The translations under genes were made by a program, and so were the position numbers. The notes under the pieces are model-generated. The model was given only the letters and a program-made list of their open reading frames with translations. It was not told where the DNA came from and made no database searches. From Segnochrobactrum spirostomi (GTDB lineage Bacteria > Pseudomonadota > Alphaproteobacteria > Rhizobiales > Segnochrobactraceae), in NCBI RefSeq assembly GCF_009600605.1, contig NZ_VWNA01000001.1, positions 558,001 through 622,000 of the forward strand: 64,000 nucleotides of DNA. The letters are read 5' to 3'. This document shows positions 60,380 to 64,000 of the stretch, piece by piece (within the stretch, counting starts at the first letter, position 1; each line of letters begins with the position of its first letter).

Positions 60380-60508
60380 ACCGACTAATGGAGCGCGACG
60401 GACCGCCGCGCTGCGGAACAACACGACGTCGCCGCATTGATCTGTTGCTGTGGAACGGCCACATTGGAGAGCCCACCCGCCGTTCCAGCCCCGAACAAGA
60501 GAGACGTG

Positions 60509-62308
60509 ATGCCGCACGATACACCGCTCATTTCGATGATCGTCATCGGCCTAGTCCTTGCCTTCATCTTCGGTGCCATCGCGAACCGGCTCAAACTCTC
60601 GCCCCTGGTGGGCTATCTTCTGGCCGGCGTCGCAGTCGGCCCGGCGACCCCCGGCTTCAACGCCGACATGGAACTTGCCCAGCAGCTCGCGGAGATCGGC
60701 GTGATCCTGCTGATGTTCGGCGTCGGCCTGCATTTCTCGCTGCGCGAGCTCCTGTCGGTGAAGGCCATCGCCATTCCCGGCGCGCTCGTCCAAATCGCGG
60801 TGGCGACCGCGATGGGCGCAGGCCTCGGATGGTTGATGGGCTGGCCACCTGCCGGAATGCTGGTGTTCGGCCTTGCGCTCTCCGTCGCCAGCACGGTCGT
60901 GCTGCTGCGCGCCCTTCAGGAACGGCGCATTCTCGACACCACACGCGGCCATATCGCCGTCGGCTGGCTCATCGTCGAAGACCTCGCGATGGTGCTCGCC
61001 CTCGTCCTGTTGCCGCCAATCGGCAGCCTGCTCGGGACCGCAGACGGCGGCGCCAGCATGAGCCTCCAGGAGATCGCGACGACGCTCGGGCTGACGCTGG
61101 GCAAGGTCGCAGCCTTCGTCGCCATCATGCTGATCGTCGGACGGCGCGTGATCCCACGCCTTCTCGATATCATGGCCGCCTCGGGCTCCCGCGAACTGTT
61201 CCGCCTCGCCGTGCTTGCGATCGCCCTCGGCGTCGCCTGGGGCGCTGCGACGCTGTTCGGCGTCTCCTTCGCCCTCGGCGCCTTCTTCGCCGGCATGGTG
61301 CTGAGCGAGTCCGAGCTCAGCCAGGACGCCGCCGCCGAGACGCTTCCTCTGCGCGATGCGTTCGCGGTTCTGTTCTTCGTGTCGGTCGGCATGCTGTTCG
61401 ACCCGTCGATCATCGTGCGCGAGCCGCTGCCGCTGCTGGCGACCGTGCTCATCATCGTGTTCGGCAAGTCGTTCGCAGCCTACGGCATCGTCCGCCTGTT
61501 CGGCCACAGCAACGCGACCGCGCTGACGATCTCGGCGAGCCTCGCGCAGATCGGCGAGTTCTCGTTCATTCTCGCGGCGCTCGGTGGCCAGCTCGGCTTC
61601 CTGCCGGATACCGGGCGGGACCTGATCCTCGCCGGCGCGATCCTCTCGATCCTGTTCAACCCGTTCGCCTTCACGCTGCTCGACGTGGTGCGCAAGCGGA
61701 TGGAGCCCGCCGCGGGGACCTCAGCCGCCCCCATCTCGCCCGGCGAAGCGATCGCCGACACGGAGCTCGCCAACCACGCCATCGTTGTCGGCTATGGCCG
61801 GGTCGGACGGCTCGTCGCCGAAACGCTCCGCAAGACCGCGAAACCCTTCCTGGTCATCGAGGACAGCGACGTGCTGGCGAAGGAGGCGCGGGCGAAGGGC
61901 GACGAAGTCTTCCTCGGCAATGCGGTCCAGGACGGCATTCTCGATTCGGCCGGCATCGCCCGGGCGAGCAGCCTGTTCCTGGCGATCCCGAATTGTTTCG
62001 AGGCGGCCCACATCGGCGATCGCGCACGCGAGCTCAATCCCGGCATCATCATCGTGGGGCGTGCGCACTCCGACGCCGAGGTGCAGCACCTCGCCGATCA
62101 CGGCATCACCGACGTCATCATGGGGGAGCGCGAGATCGCGCAAGGCATGCTCGACATCGTGGGGACGCACGAGGCCGAGAAGAAGGCCGGCGAACCGCGA
62201 CCTGACGAACCGGGATCTGCCGAACCCACCGCGTCGGTGAATGAGGAGCCGGAGCCTCGCGAGGCGACCGGCGCCCCGGACCAAGCACCACCGGTCTCGG
62301 CCGCCTGA
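60509..62308 (+). CDS. ybaL: Kef-type K+/H+ antiporter with RCK domain, YbaL-like
   Basis: A 599-residue monovalent cation:proton antiporter-2 family protein. About 12 helices (residues 8-395) begin FIFGAIANRLKLSPLVGYLLAG, with LMFGVGLHFSL and the VASTVVLLRALQERRILDT segment diagnostic of YbaL. The cytosolic RCK_N/TrkA-N domain (about 415-535) has IVVGYGRVGRLVAETLR with GxGxxG nucleotide-binding glycines. An acidic, Pro-rich tail closes the protein. AAGAGAG precedes the ATG at 60509. It is convergent with glgA across a perfect hairpin. Confidence 0.92.
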   Translation: MPHDTPLISMIVIGLVLAFIFGAIANRLKLSPLVGYLLAGVAVGPATPGFNADMELAQQLAEIGVILLMFGVGLHFSLRELLSVKAIAIPGALVQIAVATAMGAGLGWLMGWPPAGMLVFGLALSVASTVVLLRALQERRILDTTRGHIAVGWLIVEDLAMVLALVLLPPIGSLLGTADGGASMSLQEIATTLGLTLGKVAAFVAIMLIVGRRVIPRLLDIMAASGSRELFRLAVLAIALGVAWGAATLFGVSFALGAFFAGMVLSESELSQDAAAETLPLRDAFAVLFFVSVGMLFDPSIIVREPLPLLATVLIIVFGKSFAAYGIVRLFGHSNATALTISASLAQIGEFSFILAALGGQLGFLPDTGRDLILAGAILSILFNPFAFTLLDVVRKRMEPAAGTSAAPISPGEAIADTELANHAIVVGYGRVGRLVAETLRKTAKPFLVIEDSDVLAKEARAKGDEVFLGNAVQDGILDSAGIARASSLFLAIPNCFEAAHIGDRARELNPGIIIVGRAHSDAEVQHLADHGITDVIMGEREIAQGMLDIVGTHEAEKKAGEPRPDEPGSAEPTASVNEEPEPREATGAPDQAPPVSAA

Positions 62309-62312
62309 GCAG

Positions 62313-62341
62313 CCGTTGGGCCGGCAATGCCGGCCCAACGG
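62313..62341. terminator. Perfect bidirectional hairpin between ybaL and glgA
   Basis: CCGTTGGGCCGGC and GCCGGCCCAACGG form a 13-bp perfect stem around AAT, between the two convergent stops. It is the strongest stem in the window, though without a long T-run. Confidence 0.7.
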
Positions 62342-62353
62342 GATGACGGCGGA

Positions 62354-63889
62354 TCAGCCGACCAGCTTCAGCCGGCCGCGCCCGAACAAGCCACGGTTCG
62401 TGCTCGCCCGCGACACCGGCGCCACCACCCGCGCCGACAGGGTCTGCCCGGCCTCCGCGGCCTGGGCGGCAACCGGCGGCAATCCCCGGCTGGCGCGGTA
62501 GATGTTCTCGTAGGCATGGGCCGAGCGGCCCCAACCGAAATCCTGCGCCGCCGCTTCCGCGCGCATCGCCCGCAGGCGAGGCGCATCCGCATAGGTTTCG
62601 AAGGCCCGCTCCAGCGCGCCGCGGAAGTCGGTCCGGGAGAACCGGCGGAACAGGAAGCCGGTCACGCCGTCCCGGACGGTGTCGTTGAGGCCGCCCGTCG
62701 CATGGGCGATCGGCAACGAGCCGCAGGTCTGGGCATACATCTGGCTGAGGCCGCACGGCTCGAAGCGCGACGGCATCAGAAGGAAATCGCTGCCGGCGGT
62801 GATGCGGGCGGCGAGCGGCTCGGCATAGCCAATGAGCGTACCGACCGAGCCCGGATAGCGCTTGGAGAGCCCGAGCATGCCCCGCTCGAGGTCGGGATCG
62901 CCCATGCCGATCGCCGCGATCTGGCCGCCGCGGCGCACGATCTCGCCGGCGAGATCAATGACGAGATCGATGCCCTTCTGCGGCACGAGGCGCGACAGCA
63001 TGCCGAACAAGGGACCGCGGCTCGGCGCGAGGCAGAGGCTCGTGCGCACGAAGCGGGCCTGGGCACGGCGCGCCGCCTCCCGGGCGCTGCTGCGCTCCGG
63101 CAGGCGCACGCCGTCACGAATGCCCCATTGCTCGTCGATGCCGTTGACGATGCCGTCGAGCCGTCCGGCGTCGGCGATGCCGGCGAGAAGGCCGTGCAGA
63201 CCGCAGCCGAGGGCCTCCGTCGTGATCTCGCGGGCATAGGTCGGGCTGACCGTCGTCACCCGGTCGGCATAGAACAGGCCCGCCTTGAGAAACGAGATCT
63301 GATCGTGGAACTCGACGCCCTCCATCGCGAAGGCGTAGTCGGGCACGCCGAGGGGGCCCAGGCGCTCCTTCGGAAAGATGCCCTGATGGGCGAGGTTGTG
63401 GACGGTCAGGACCGTCGAGACCGGAGCCTGGGTCCATCGCGTGTAGGCGAGCGCGAACGAGGCCGGCCAATCGTGCGCGTGCACGGTCTCCGGCTGCCAG
63501 CCGGGGAGCACGCCGCCGGCAATCTGCGCGGCGGCGAGACCGAGGCGCGCGAAGCGGACGTCGTTGTCCTCGAAATCACGGCCGTGGGCGTCGACATAGG
63601 AGGTGCCGGGGCGCTCGTAGAGCTCCGGACAGATGAGCACGAAGACCCCCTGCCCGTCGTCGAGCAGCGTGTAGCCGAGTTGGGCCGCCGGCACATCCGA
63701 CAGACCGGGAAGCTGCGCCACGATCTCGATCGGTCCGATCTTGGCGAGCACCCCCGGATAAGCCGGCATCAACACGCGGATATCGAGCCCCCGCGCGCGC
63801 AGCGCGCGCGGCAGGCTCGCGGACACGTCGCCGAGCCCTCCCGCCTTCGAGAAGCCCGCCATCTCGCTCGTGACGAACAGAACACGCAT
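62354..63889 (-). CDS. glgA: Glycogen synthase (ADP-glucose, GT5)
   Basis: A 511-residue glycosyltransferase. The N-terminal MRVLFVTSEMAGFSKAGGLG carries the ADP-glucose-binding KAGGLGD (K15). VLTVHNLAHQGIFP, the GMLSRLVPQKGIDLVIDL motif opening the second Rossmann domain, and PSRFEPCGLSQMYAQTCGSL (E-x7-E region) are all canonical for bacterial GlgA. The C-terminal 40 residues are disordered and Ala/Arg-rich. No glgB or glgC lies inside the window; the region upstream (63890-64000) shows no gene. It connects with phosphoketolase and the lipid/K+ genes only loosely. Confidence 0.95.
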   Translation of the reverse strand: MRVLFVTSEMAGFSKAGGLGDVSASLPRALRARGLDIRVLMPAYPGVLAKIGPIEIVAQLPGLSDVPAAQLGYTLLDDGQGVFVLICPELYERPGTSYVDAHGRDFEDNDVRFARLGLAAAQIAGGVLPGWQPETVHAHDWPASFALAYTRWTQAPVSTVLTVHNLAHQGIFPKERLGPLGVPDYAFAMEGVEFHDQISFLKAGLFYADRVTTVSPTYAREITTEALGCGLHGLLAGIADAGRLDGIVNGIDEQWGIRDGVRLPERSSAREAARRAQARFVRTSLCLAPSRGPLFGMLSRLVPQKGIDLVIDLAGEIVRRGGQIAAIGMGDPDLERGMLGLSKRYPGSVGTLIGYAEPLAARITAGSDFLLMPSRFEPCGLSQMYAQTCGSLPIAHATGGLNDTVRDGVTGFLFRRFSRTDFRGALERAFETYADAPRLRAMRAEAAAQDFGWGRSAHAYENIYRASRGLPPVAAQAAEAGQTLSARVVAPVSRASTNRGLFGRGRLKLVG

Positions 63890-64000
63890 GGAACACCAAT
63901 GTGGAGACGCGGCACGCGACGGGCAGATCGCGACGATAGCCGTCGCAGATCGCAGCCTTGCGACACCGCCACCGAAAAAGAACCGCCCGCGGACAGACGG

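Noticed and set aside
1-64000. tRNA, rRNA or insertion-sequence genes
   Set aside because: No tRNA-like cloverleaf with CCA-adjacent acceptor and GTTCGAATC-type T-loop, no rRNA core sequence and no transposase motif was recognised by eye.

Overview
This window is a GC-rich (roughly two-thirds or more G+C by eye) chromosomal segment of an alphaproteobacterium, most probably of the Hyphomicrobiales (Rhizobiales) type. Supporting signs are the conserved run rlpA - tmk - holB - metG - tatD - MBL hydrolase, a blcB/blcC-like pair at the left edge, a urtABCDE urea ABC transporter, a zf-CHCC protein, an AmpR-like regulator beside a class D beta-lactamase, and an intergenic RNA with the layout of the alphaproteobacterial alpha-r8 (MmgR) sRNA family. 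The genus cannot be told from what is here. No rRNA, tRNA, CRISPR array, phage or intact insertion sequence was recognised.

Layout. 0-14.5 kb is mixed housekeeping and accessory metabolism: the end of an iron-dependent alcohol dehydrogenase with an AttM/BlcC-type lactonase, an alpha/beta hydrolase, transporters (DHA2-type MFS, EamA), a HAD phosphatase, an FAD monooxygenase, CinA N-domain and xanthine phosphoribosyltransferase, LysR, methyltransferase, RidA, flavin reductase, NUDIX, and a DinB-TetR-SDR operon with a perfect palindromic operator. 14.5-15.5 kb is a gene-poor kilobase with an AraC remnant and dispersed repeats.

15.5-26 kb is the most coherent locus: urtABCDE on the minus strand and, divergently, a 1125-residue hybrid kinase whose N-terminal half is an NCS1-type nucleobase/allantoin-family permease, followed by an overlapping LuxR-type response regulator. 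The intergenic region holds a palindrome built from TACGTC half-sites. I infer a transporter-like sensor that controls urea or related nitrogen-compound uptake. 26-34 kb is replication and translation housekeeping (holB, tmk, metG, tatD) plus MgtC and RlpA. 34-45 kb carries two FUSC/GST-type genes, a class III cyclase, the ampR-bla pair, and two paralogous MFS genes that flank a MarR-isochorismatase-membrane protein-MFS operon whose MFS gene is frameshifted.

45-64 kb has a chemoreceptor, then a probable low-oxygen/stress carbon block (aldehyde dehydrogenase, Hsp20, phosphoketolase) with FNR/FixK-like boxes upstream of hsp20 and phosphoketolase. Between these lie the candidate sRNA and a secreted protein that looks like a bilobed pepsin-type aspartic protease. 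A low-GC patch follows with a GH75-like secreted protein, then a diacylglycerol-kinase/phosphoesterase operon, a FUSC transporter, a YbaL/Kef antiporter and glycogen synthase.

Coordinates of CDS starts were chosen from domain starts and visible Shine-Dalgarno sequences. All functional statements rest on motif recognition by eye; no database search was run.
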